In this document: one piece after another, positions 1-10,800 of the stretch
How the letters are laid out: each line of letters starts with the position of its first letter
How positions within the stretch are numbered: position 1 is the first letter of the stretch
Origin: Acanthosepion lycidas
Lineage: Eukaryota > Mollusca > Cephalopoda > Sepiida > Sepiidae
Length of the DNA: 64,000 bases
Direction: 5' to 3'
NCBI GenBank assembly: GCA_963932145.1
Contig: OZ010581.1
Span: 85,047,968-85,111,967, forward strand
Notes under the pieces: model-generated
What the model was told of the DNA's origin: nothing
The model's database searches: none
The model's input: the letters and a program-made list of their open reading frames with translations, nothing else
Program-made: the position numbers and the translations under genes

Positions 1-629
1 TTGTTTTTCCTTTTTATAATGTATTGATCCTTGTAAGAAATCGAAAAGTGAATCTGACTTTTTACTCCTAATTTTCCCTAGTGGTATACAAAAATTTGCC
101 TATTTGAAAAATTTTGAATAAAAATTTAATTTAACATTATTCTATGATATTGATTTAATTTTAGAAAATAATTATTTACAGGTATTTAAAATAATGTATG
201 TTGAATTTTACTAGCATTGTAGTTGTTAGCATTGTAGTTACAGTATATTTTTAAAAAATATAATGCAAAAATATTAAACTTAAATTAAATTTTGTTTAGA
301 TAATTTGAATCTTATTTTGTGGGGGAGGAGATGATCAATCCACACCCTTATAAAATATGATTATCCAAAAATTTTAATCAAGGTAGTTCAGTTTGATATG
401 TAACTTCAATATAAAACAGACCCTGACCAGTGAAACAATTTGGAAATCTTTTGGAACTACTTAATTCCTTAAAGAAAAGTAACAGTTCCTACATTCATAC
501 AAACTTTAAATTCTTAATTCTGAATTCTAAACCCAGACTATAAAATTTTTAGAAGCATCATGTAATTTTTACAAAATATTAGTTTAGTTAATATATTTTT
601 AATATCAGTACCCTAGAATCTTTCTGAAA
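1..629. other. AT-rich flank, no gene seen
   Basis: I see no coding signal, RNA gene or recognisable repeat in this AT-rich stretch. It is either upstream of the stomatin gene or inside its first intron, since the exon preceding 7283 is not visible in the window. Confidence 0.5.
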
Positions 630-1850
630 ATGGTCAAAAAGTGCTGTGTAACAGGTTGTTGTGAGAACTATGATTAACAAAATAAGGTTCATGTATTTTG
701 TCTTCCCCAAGATCATAATGACTGAGAACGAGGATTAACGGCAATACCTAAAGACAACATCCTGTTTGTGAAGGCATTTTCCATCTGATTATGAAACAGT
801 GGTTATTACAAGAATGATCCAGAAATTCACCATCAATGTTTGATCATTATTACCTAGTCCTTAACCAAAACCAACAAATGAAACTTCTGCTTCTATGCGA
901 AATGTGGCATAGTTTCCAGAAAAAGTCAAATTCCTCACATTTGAGAAATTGTATCAGAATAGTGATCAACAGGATTTTTTGTCAGCAGTTACATGTTATA
1001 AATCAATCGGTTTTTCATCCAATCTGTTGATTTTTTATTTTTATTTTTTTTTTTTTTTTTACTGGAAGTATTCCAATGTTTTTGATTAAAATTTTTGAAA
1101 ACTTGAGATTCGAATGTTACCATGTTAGTATATATACAACAATTATTTTCTCTTTCAAAAAGTTGAATATGAATGTTTCAGCATTGGTCATAAATCAAAG
1201 AAGCAATTAGTAAATTAAAAAATTAGTAATATGAAAATTTTTTTAATAGAACACATTAACCTTTAGCATTCTGTAGGTGACCAAGTAAAATGTCAGTCCT
1301 GCCAATGTTCACTTTGAATTTCTTGTTTGTGTAGCCATATCTTTCTATGGCAACATCTAAAACCATGTTGACTGAAATTGAGAGCCAGGCTACTGCAATT
1401 TCAAATATATAGAACTAATATATAAATCACTATATTTTGATGTGATTCCATATACAGGAAGTAATATTGATAAATGATGCAATGTTCTGAATGTTAATGT
1501 TATGTCACCACAAAGGATTAGGACAAAACATGATTTGGATATTCTTATCAAAGCATTTGAATATTTTGCTACATCTTGGTCATTATAAAACAGACTTCAG
1601 TTACTTTTAAGTTACCCAGTGTGAGAACATTATCAGCTTTGATATCAAATTTTCTTGGTGATATTTTAGTAAAATCCATGAAAATAAGAAAAAAGTGTAT
1701 TCTTTTCGTTGATGAAGTGTATGCCAAAGTTGCTCTCCAATATTATGGAAGAAATTTATTTGGTTTTGCTGAAAATTTGGAGGGATTAGCAAAAACAGCA
1801 TGATGGTAAAATGTTTAAATGATGGTTTTTACTTAAAATTATCTCAGTTG
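630..1850 (+). pseudogene. THAP-domain / P-element-type transposase relic
   Basis: An ATG at 630 opens a THAP zinc finger: MVKKCCVTGC, then the spaced NKVHVFCLPQDHND block, and after a frameshift the C-x-x-H end of the C2CH module followed by HFPSDYETVV (about 765-810). Two in-frame stops interrupt it, one after the Tyr-Asp of the first block and one after the second block. A further frame carries TFEKLYQN (about 930-960). An open stretch at 1576-1803 holds the P-element catalytic-core signature CILFVDEVYAK followed by LQYYGRNLFGFAENLEGLAKTA, continuing as VKCLNDG past the stop at 1801. THAP proteins bind DNA through C2CH, and THAP9/P-element transposases use an RNase H-like core. This copy has several frameshifts and stops and is dead. 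I did not find terminal repeats. The region 1040-1570 is too degraded to assign. Confidence 0.75.
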
Positions 1851-3879
1851 CAAAATTAGAGGCAACTTTTACTCTTCTCTCCTATCTAGTAGATCTAGGG
1901 ACTGGGGTTTGGGGATTGACAGTGAAATCTAGTGTGGATCCATATGTACGTTGTGTACCACAGGCAAGATTGCATAATTCTTATCTGTTGCCATGGTAAA
2001 TTTTGTCATTATTCTCTGGAGACAATGTTGGGAATCAGAGCTGAAAGAAAAATGATAACTCTAACAACAGGTTTATTTAATATAAAAACTGTTGAATAAA
2101 ATATCTCTATCTGCAGTAGATCTATATCTAAACTACATCTACCCCTCGCTGGATGGTAAATTAATAAATCTAGTAGTAATTTTTATAAAATGATGGAAAC
2201 AAGACTGCTTGTCATGTGTATATTGGAAATGCAGGTGTGTTCTTGTGAGGCGACAGCTATTCACACAACCTGGACAAGTCTCCATGTTGGGCTGAGACAT
2301 TCATTTATATAGATGACCCCTTCCCCTTAATATTTGACATTGATATATCTGATTTCTCCACATCCAACTGTCCTAATCATAGGGAATCTTTTAATAAATA
2401 CATGGCTTTCTTTGTTTAAGAATTTTTGGTCCTCTTTTTTTGGAAGGATAATGGTGTTTTTTTTTTTTGTTTTTTGTTTTTTTCAAGCAGACATTATTAA
2501 TATAAACAAACCACAAGTTTGGGATTTAGGTATGACTCAGTTGGCCCTTTTATTTAAGAAAATTTGGGTCATCCTTTTCTGTAAGTATATATGCATTTTG
2601 GAGAGATTGTATTAATGTAAATAAACCCCAAATTTAATTTCTCAGAACTAAAACATTTGGACAATACATTCCTCATGTCTTCTTATTAGTGGGAAGTGGA
2701 TAGGGTGGGAAGACCTTGGTTTTGCTCAATTTTACTGAATCTTGTAACATTAACAGATGAAGGAGTATCAATTGACTAGAGGGAAAGTCTGGTCGGATCA
2801 GTCATGTGGTTGAATAGACATCTGGTTGCATTTCTCTCCACTCCATTGGCACTGTGGTTAGTTATGGTGAATGGTCAAGAGCTAAAGTCAGTCTAAAAGA
2901 GTTAGACTTGTGTATGACCTTAAGTATGTTGGTTTGGATATGTTGTGTACAAGTGACCCATCTTATTGCAAATGACTATGAAGATATTTTGCCTCTTTTC
3001 AGCATATTTTTTGATTGTCATTTGAGAGCTCTCTTGGCTGGTAAATTACTCTTTGAATGCAATGTTTTCACTTGTCTTCACAGATCTAGCAGGTAGAACG
3101 TGCTGATTTATAAATGAGAAAGTGTTTCACTTCATTGGAATTTATGCACTTAACAACAACAACAGGGAGCATTTTTTTTCTCCTTCCATCAGAGCAGGCT
3201 ATTTGTGATATTGTCAAGGTGGGTAATTTTAGCAGGCTATATCTCAATTAATGTGGGGAGGGATAGGTACTAACATTATTTCAGATGTAAAAATCTTTTA
3301 AGAATTTATTACTAGACTTGATTTAGTCTATAAGTGAATGAATTAGGACAGATGGGGGCAACTTGGCACTGATGCAGTGTTCTAGCTACATTGACAATTT
3401 CATTTAGGAGAGTTGACAGGCTTCTTCGCTTGTTCAATTTTTTACAATATTTCGACAATAGTGTTGTTTGGGTTTGAATAAACTTGAGTAAACGCAAGTC
3501 TAAGATAACTGGAAAATATGTGAAATATTTCTGAGACCCACTAACATAAATGTGGAAATTGATGGTGTCATGTTTAGGAATAAGTGGTGGAACCACTACA
3601 AAAGTAGAACTAGTTGTTTTGCTGCAAGCTGCAGTTGTTCACTTGGCCTAAATAGATTAGTGGCACAAAAGGTATTTGTAGGCAGGGCTGTTAACTCAGG
3701 ATATATATATATATATATATATATATAGTAATCATAACTAAGACAGATATGTCCTCCTTGCTTAACAAGTTGAAGGCTCTAAACTTAAAAAGAATGTATG
3801 AGATAATGAATATGGCTGCTGAATTGTGTACAAAAAACTCTTCTATGAATGATTGATATCTCTCTTGTGTGAGCATGTG

Positions 3880-3931
<52 letters not shown>

Positions 3932-5029
3932 ATGCACTTTTATAAATGGCTTTTAGGTATGTCCACTTGCTCACTGAAAAAGCAGCATAACATTATGAAA
4001 AAAGTCTGAAAACTTAATAAAAATAACATTTTATCATCAAAATGTTTTTTAATTATTAAGAGGAAAGACTAGGGGTATTTTTTAATTATTTTTTTTTTTA
4101 AATTTTTAAACCTTTCTAACAAATTTGAATTTTTTTTTTTTGTTACATCAGCAATGTAAGTAATTTTTACTATGCAGTACTTTTGTGCTTTTTCCCAGTG
4201 AGAAATACATTGATTTGAAAATTCTTGCAAAAATCAAATAATTGTTGGATTTTAATGAAACTTTCAGAAATTATTCAGAAATGAATGAAATTATTTTTGA
4301 ATTTTTTTGTTTTTGAAAATCTTCGTAAAAATATGTTTTGTTTTGTTTTTTGTTTTTTTACATATGTTACACCCCACTTTCATGAAATTTTGAGGAATTT
4401 AATCATATGTCCAGACTTTATTTTATTAGTAAAAACTAGGACTCCTTGGAGAATGTAAATCATCAAATTTTCTTTTTTTAAACTTTTGCTCAGTTTCTGA
4501 AAATCTGCTTTGAATAAAAACTAAAAAATATAATAAAACTATGATATTATTTAATAGGAAAAGCTTTTAATTGCTTTTGTGAATAAATTATATTAAGGAC
4601 ACTTGTTTTAAGAAAAAAAAGTTTTCAATGAATAATGACTTTTTACAAGAATTTTTTTATTTTTTAAAATTTTAATTATAATAACTTATAATAATTTAAA
4701 AATCATTTAAAATTCAGCATTGCCATATTTCTTTTAGGTGATATTGTAATTAAGTGGAAACTTACAAATCACAAACTGAAAAGCTTAATACAAGTTGTTT
4801 TGCACCAATATTTTTTAAATAATTTTTTTTTTTATTTTTTATTTTTTTTTACTTTAAGACATACCATTTTCCATCTATGGTAGTCTGTATGTGACATTAT
4901 TATGAAAAGGGTCATTTGTTCTAAGAGTTGTTCTCCCTTTACAGAGAAATCCACTTTCTCCATTTCATTATTCATTACGCTTCATGAAATACTCACTGGG
5001 CTCATAGTTGGACATACCTTTCTTTCTGT
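1851..5029. other. Non-coding stretch with microsatellites and poly-T runs
   Basis: No gene or identifiable transposon is visible. The stretch contains T-rich runs and the two (TA)n arrays listed separately. Short open frames at 2334-2615, 2854-3096 and 3312-3596 show no motif and no codon-level signal. Confidence 0.45.
3701..3929. repeat. Paired (TA)n microsatellites
   Basis: Two TA dinucleotide arrays, 3701-3727 and 3882-3929, bracket about 154 bp of ordinary sequence. Open frames across them (poly-Ile/Tyr) are artefacts of the repeat. Confidence 0.95.
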
Positions 5030-6440
5030 GTGCTGTGTCCTTTCAGGATGTAGGCGATCATGGCTCTCCACCTCCCTCTATCCCTTGCAGCTCTCAACAA
5101 GTTCCTTCCCTCTTCCACCTCCTCCAGACCACGTTCTGTCATCTACTTGCTTAAAGTCACTAGGTATGTCATGTGTTGTTTTCCCTTGTCTCTCTTTCCC
5201 TCTATTCGATTTTGGAGTATCAGATTCTCCAAACCCTCTTTCTTCATTATGTGTCCCAGGAACTTCAGCTGCCTCTTCCTAATGTTAAGTATAAGTCTCC
5301 TCCTTGTTTGCATCCTCTCTAACGCCCCATTGTTGCTTACATGCTCGGTCCATGATATCTTTAGCATCCTTCTGTAGAACCACATCTCCGTCGCTTCAAG
5401 TCTCTTCCTCTTTGTGGAAATCGTCCAACATTTGCTGCCGTAAAAAAGGACAGATATCTTGTGACAGCTCAGTATTCTTTTCTTTGTTACCTCCTGTCTT
5501 GCAATACTCTACCCAGTTTTGGAATTTGTCCTTGGCCATCCCAATATGTCTACAGATCTGTTGCATTTACTGTCCTCTGTCAGAACGCTTCCCAAATATT
5601 TAAACTTCCGAGTTTGCTTGATTCTAGTGTTCCCGACCTGAAAATAACATTTTGGGCTCATCCTTTTACTGATGACCATGCATTCTGTTTTCTTGTAGTT
5701 TATGCTTAGTCCTTTCTTCTCACTTTGCGTTCATACATTCTGTAGAAGATTTTGTAATTTCTTTTCCGTGTCTGCTATCAGTACTGTCATCCGCATATCT
5801 TATGTTGTTAAGATTATGGCCACCAATGCTAAATCCTGGTAGGGTTTCCAATTTTCTCAGAATTGCCTCACTGTATAGGTTGAACAGTTTAGGTGAGAAG
5901 ATGCATCCTTGCGTTGCACCCCTTTCTATTTTTGTATATTCACTGAACTTGTTCTCTATGCACATGCATGCTGCTTGCTGCCAGTATAGGTACTTGATTA
6001 TTCTGATAACCTTCCCGAATATATCAAGGTTGCTGAGCAGTTCCATCAGATCCTTGTGGCATACTTTTTCAAAGGCCTTTGCGTAATCTATAAAACATGT
6101 CCTTCTGTATTTGTATCGCTCTTTCTGATAACATTCGGAGCATGAATATTACATTCCTTGTTCTGGTGTCTTTAACAAACCCGCATTGTTCTCTGGCCTG
6201 ATTCTGCTGCATACTCTATTTATCAGAATATAGATGATGAGTCTTTGTCAAATGGCTCATTAGGCTTATTGTTCAGTGGAGTTTGCATTCATTTGTGCCT
6301 GGTTTTGTAGGCATTGTTATGAAGATAGATCTGCTGAGGTCTGAGGTATATCACTCTGCTGTAAATTTCATTTGTTATTTTGGTAATCTTGTCTATGCCA
6401 AAATCATAAATTCCTAAATTATTGACATCTACCTCTATTA
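5030..6440 (-). mobile_element. Non-LTR retrotransposon (RTE/BovB-like LINE) fragment, copy 1
   Basis: Read on the minus strand, 6440 to about 5720 gives reverse-transcriptase blocks: MRxVCSRIRPE-like and QCGFVKDT-like patches near 6200, then an open frame at 6046-5720 with ERGATQGCIFSPKLFNLYSEA and the catalytic box IRYADDST (A-D-D intact). After frameshifts, 5385-5143 carries the C-terminal domain RRMLKISWTEHVSNN...KRQLKFLGHIMKKEGLENL. The 3' end, near 5030, shares a junction sequence with copies at 22385, 42232 and 49011. The endonuclease domain is absent, so the copy is 5'-truncated, and several frameshifts make it inactive. The clade is from my memory of BovB/RTE-like C-termini; a related clade is possible. 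The long plus-strand frames at 4902-6086 are antisense shadows. Confidence 0.85.
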
Positions 6441-7247
6441 TGGTATTTCATCTCAGTTATTAAATTTTAAAATTAATCAAAGAAAATTTTATATTATTTA
6501 AAATTTTATTTTTTCATAAAGCATCTTCAAACATAACTAAAAGTCAATAAAATATTAGATAATTGCTGAAAATTGTTAATTTGTAAAAATTACTAGGTAT
6601 TTAAAAAAAAAAAAACAAGAATATGTTCACTTAGATTTTGTAAATTTATGTCAATTCTTGTCATCCATACTAGCTGTCAACACCTTATAACTTATCAATA
6701 AAGAAAAACAGGACCTGTTGTTAAGAAATGCTTGTATACAATTTTTTGATAAGTAATATTTGTTTTTTATATGATTAATTTAACTTGAAATTTGTTCATT
6801 CTGCTGAACATGCCACAATTTTTTTAATTTGTTTTTTTTTTTTTAAGATCTTTTAAAACCGATAATTTTGTTTTGTTTACAAATTTCTTAAGAAGTGCAA
6901 AAATGGCTACTTGTAAGAAAACTTTTTTTGAAAGCAAGCATTCCAATCTAAATATAATCTGTTTTAAATATGCCAGAATATTTTACTTACTGGAAATAGT
7001 AAATTTAATTATAAATGATTAAATTAAAGCTAAAAAGAGAGCTTCAAGAATGATTTTTCATTTTTAAATCAAGGTAACTGAATGGAGGTGCCCATCTTTA
7101 ATGTAACATTTCTTATAATTAATTCATAATTAAATTGAATGAATATTTAAAGATTTATAGATTTTCTTGTAATTTTTGTACCATGTGAGCACACTGAAAG
7201 AAGTATTTGATTTTTATTCACATTTCTCAAATTTATGCTAATTATTT

Positions 7248-7249
<2 letters not shown>
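6441..7249. other. AT-rich stretch, nothing recognised
   Basis: This is the presumed intron immediately upstream of the first visible stomatin exon. There are poly-A and poly-T runs and no coding signal. The missing N-terminal exon was not found here. Confidence 0.45.
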
Positions 7250-7279
<30 letters not shown>

Positions 7280-7280
7280 C
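7250..7280 (+). promoter_or_regulatory. Homopolymeric polypyrimidine tract of a splice acceptor
   Basis: Thirty consecutive T followed by C directly precede the AG at 7281-7282 of the first visible stomatin exon. It acts as an extreme polypyrimidine tract for U2AF. It probably varies in length between individuals, as homopolymers of this size do. Confidence 0.8.
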
Positions 7281-7282
7281 AG

Positions 7283-7392
7283 CATCAAATACTGAAAAAG
7301 CAACTTTAGGATTTTGTGGTACTTTGATAATGATATTGTCTCTTTTGCTAATAACTGTCACTCTACCATTTTCTCTTTGCCTCATCATTAAG
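7283..7392 (+). CDS. STOM: Stomatin exon A: membrane hairpin
   Basis: The acceptor AG is at 7281-7282 and the donor GTGAGT at 7393. The exon starts with the last two bases of a split codon and ends in phase 0 at Lys. It encodes [14 protein letters not shown] and then a run of hydrophobic residues with the conserved proline (TLPFSL), the intramembrane hairpin that keeps both stomatin ends in the cytosol. Confidence 0.93.
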
Positions 7393-7808
7393 GTGAGTAA
7401 AAGTTTTTAGCTTTATTTTGCTTTTTATTTAGTCAATTGCATTAATATATGCAAATATATGTAGATAGATGTCCATTATTTTCAAAAACTACTTGTTCAG
7501 CACAGCAGTGTAGGCTGTAATTTTGACTCTGACACCCTGTGGTAAGAAGTGGGCAAGTTATGATCATGATTGTTCAGGAACATTGCAGCTAATATGAAGT
7601 TGTGATGTATCACTATGTGTACCTCTGTGCAAAGCCACCTATAATTCTTTCTGGTGACCAGTCCACCTTCTTGAAGTTTGCTATGTCAAAGTTGCTGTGA
7701 TTGGCAGTTAATATTGTGACATGGCCATCAATGTTAACTGTTGAATCAGACGTACAATAAATTTAATGAGAGATGTGCTGTTTTGTGTTTCTTCTTCTCC
7801 TCCTCTTT

Positions 7809-7843
<35 letters not shown>

Positions 7844-10800
7844 TTTTGTTTTACTACCTATCTGGACGGAGTTGTGTAAGAGAGGGCAGGAAAGGAATTT
7901 GGGGTTACTTGGCAACAAACAGAATGACCTAAGTAAGTGAGTAAGAATCAGTCAACTATCCTTACATGACATACATCACCAAGTGTGATTTTGGTATTGT
8001 AATTTCAGTTTCCCGATGACCTCCAATGACAACAGTTTGGATAAAATACTCTGATGCGATTGTAAGGGATGAGAAATACACCCACAAGCCTAATCCATTA
8101 CTTGTGTAGGGAATAAAGAAATTTTGTCCCAGAGATCTTGGATCTACTTGACTATTTAATGGATAAAGAATAAAGGAATATTTGTACCTAAATAGATACA
8201 AAGAAAACATTTTACTTTCATCTCAGATGCCATTCAATTAACCAAGGGGAAACAGAACACAAACATTATTTCAGAATCTTATATTTCACATTCTGGAAGA
8301 AAGAACAACCAACTTTTGTGAACATTTTACAGCAACTTTGTCAGTTATTACAAACATTTGAACTCCAAATTCCTGAAACACAAACATTTGAACTGACATC
8401 TAATATCAGTTAAGTGTTATTTTATTAATTGTACATCTGTCACTCCATACTTTTCCTGTATTTTGTTATAGAAAATTTATTTACAAATGTTAATCTTGGG
8501 TTTGTTGTTCATTGGTACCTGTTCATGTGTTCCTCTCTGAGGAAATCAACCTTATTTTTTAAGTTTTTTTTATACATTGTGAATTCATAACAGTATCATT
8601 AGTATAGTGTGCCTTTTCATTTCTTGTGTAAGATTGGAAGATTCGATGTTAATTTTCTTGATATACCTGCAAGAGAAATGAGAATGTTAAAATTTTGTAC
8701 TTGCTACATAACATTAAGTTGTCTTTTACTTTATATAAAAGTGTGTTCTCAAATACGTAGCATGCTCTGTACATATTAACCAACAAAACTTACTATCATT
8801 GTCATCAGGGTTTTCAGAGTATTGACTACTGTAACTCAATCTACTCTTAATACCAAACTCCTTCTGAAGTGACTTAGCCAAATGTCCTGATATATTTTGC
8901 CTTTGTCCTACATGCATTAATAATGCATCTGCTTTGTATTGGTTTAAATTATCTTATTGCACAATTTAATAGTTGTAACTATTTTTTTTTCTCCTATATT
9001 ACATGCTACTTTTATAGTTTCCTGATAGATTCAACTGCTTTTTTTTATGCCATATGTAATTTGCTAAGTTATGTTATTTAGGGTGTTATTGCAACCAATC
9101 AGTATGATATTGTGCCTGTTATGAAAAAGGGCTGAGTGGAAGTGAAAGAAGGCTGAGTCCGTATAGCTTGAGTGAAGCTTTATTCTACTAGAAATCTACT
9201 CCGGTAACGAACCGTTACAGGAAAATGGCCGACTACCTCATGGAGAGAGGAAAACAAAGACAAAGGGAAATCATTCAGTCCTGGAAAGTCAGAGAAAGAT
9301 TAAAGAGTTCTTTTATGTTCACCACATTCTCCGCCACCTAAGAAAAAGTTCGGGTTCACACGTTCTTCTGGAAAGGGGTGGTTTCTATGGGTGTCTCTGC
9401 TAAAACTGAAAATAGAAAAGAGAGAAAAACAGATGTTCAAAGCTGATAATTTTCAGCTAAATACGGAGGTTTTTGACAAATTCTAGAGGAGATTCAAAAC
9501 ACCAGTATCTTGTGAAGAAATCCTCTGGAAGCTATCCAAGGGCAGAGGATGAGGATATGTAGGAGTGGAATTTTCAGTGGCATGGTTTTCGACGGCAGCT
9601 GAATCGTCAATAACAGTATTTTCGAGAGCACTCAGCAGAGGAGGAGGAGGAGTAGTGTTAGACTGGATAGGGGCATCCATTGGATCAAGTTCTGTGTGTG
9701 AACTGTTTGTTTTGTCAACCAATGGTGCAATATGGTGTAGATAGACTGTTGTTTCTCATCCATTATTAAGTCGCACGTGAACGTAGTTCGGATTGACTTC
9801 AAGTATGTCAAATGTCTCGACTAAAGGCTCATATTTACTCCTGTGTGCATGGTGCCCCAGGAGCGCTGATTTTGATTTTGTTAACCATGTTGGTATAGAA
9901 TCACCAGAAGCTGATTTCCTTTCGAAATTAAACAAACGTTCATGAGGAGTACAATTCGAGGCAGTGGAATGCAATGAGCGAATGCAGTGGACTTCTACAT
10001 CTAGAACCTTTTCCCAACTAGCAATCGGGAGATTATTAGACTGTAGAGCCAGGCTCACCGTTTGCCAGATGATACCATTGTACCTCTCTGCTTGTCCATT
10101 GCCCTGTGGATTAAAGGCAGTTGTTCGGCTGGTAGCAATGCGTTGAGAAAGTAGAAACGCCTTTAATTCGTCTGACATAAAAGCTGTACGACGATCAGGG
10201 TGCACAAAAGAAGGGTTTCCAAAAATGGAAAATAAACTGGTTAGATGTTTCTTGACAGTCATAGCTGAGACATCAGCACAAGGGTAAGCGAAAGGAAAAC
10301 TGGAGTATTCGTCAACCACTGTTAGTATGAATCGATTGTGGGAATTTGAAGGTAAAGGTCCCTTGAAGTCTATACCTAATCTTTCAAAGGACTGGCTTGC
10401 TCTTATGAATGTTTGAGGAGGCATTTTAATGAATCTAGGCTTTATCTCGGAACACACCTGGCATGACCTGGTTACCACTCTTACATCTTCTACAGAGTAT
10501 GGCATATTTTTACTTCTGACAAAATGCAGCAGGGTGACATAAATCTTTGTGCAAGATATGTAGTTTGTCAACAGAGATGGTAGAAGAGCAGATTCATGAT
10601 AAAGCATCTACAGCAGCATTTTGTTTTCCTGGACGATACGTTATGTCGTAACTGAAACAGGCAAGTTCTAATTTCCATCTAGTGATCTTCTCGTTTTTTA
10701 TCTTGTTTTTACTTTTAAGATTGAACATGTAGGAGACAGATTTCTGATCTGTGATGAGCTTAAAATGTCTCCCGAGTAATAAGTGTCGCTACTTTCGGAT

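Noticed and set aside
3312..3596. 94-residue minus-strand frame
   Set aside because: No motif or compositional support; length is within chance for this sequence.
3691..3933. Open frame rich in Ile/Tyr
   Set aside because: Produced by (TA)n microsatellites.
4902..6086. Plus-strand open frames of 80-126 residues
   Set aside because: Antisense shadows of the minus-strand LINE; the LINE motifs are on the other strand.
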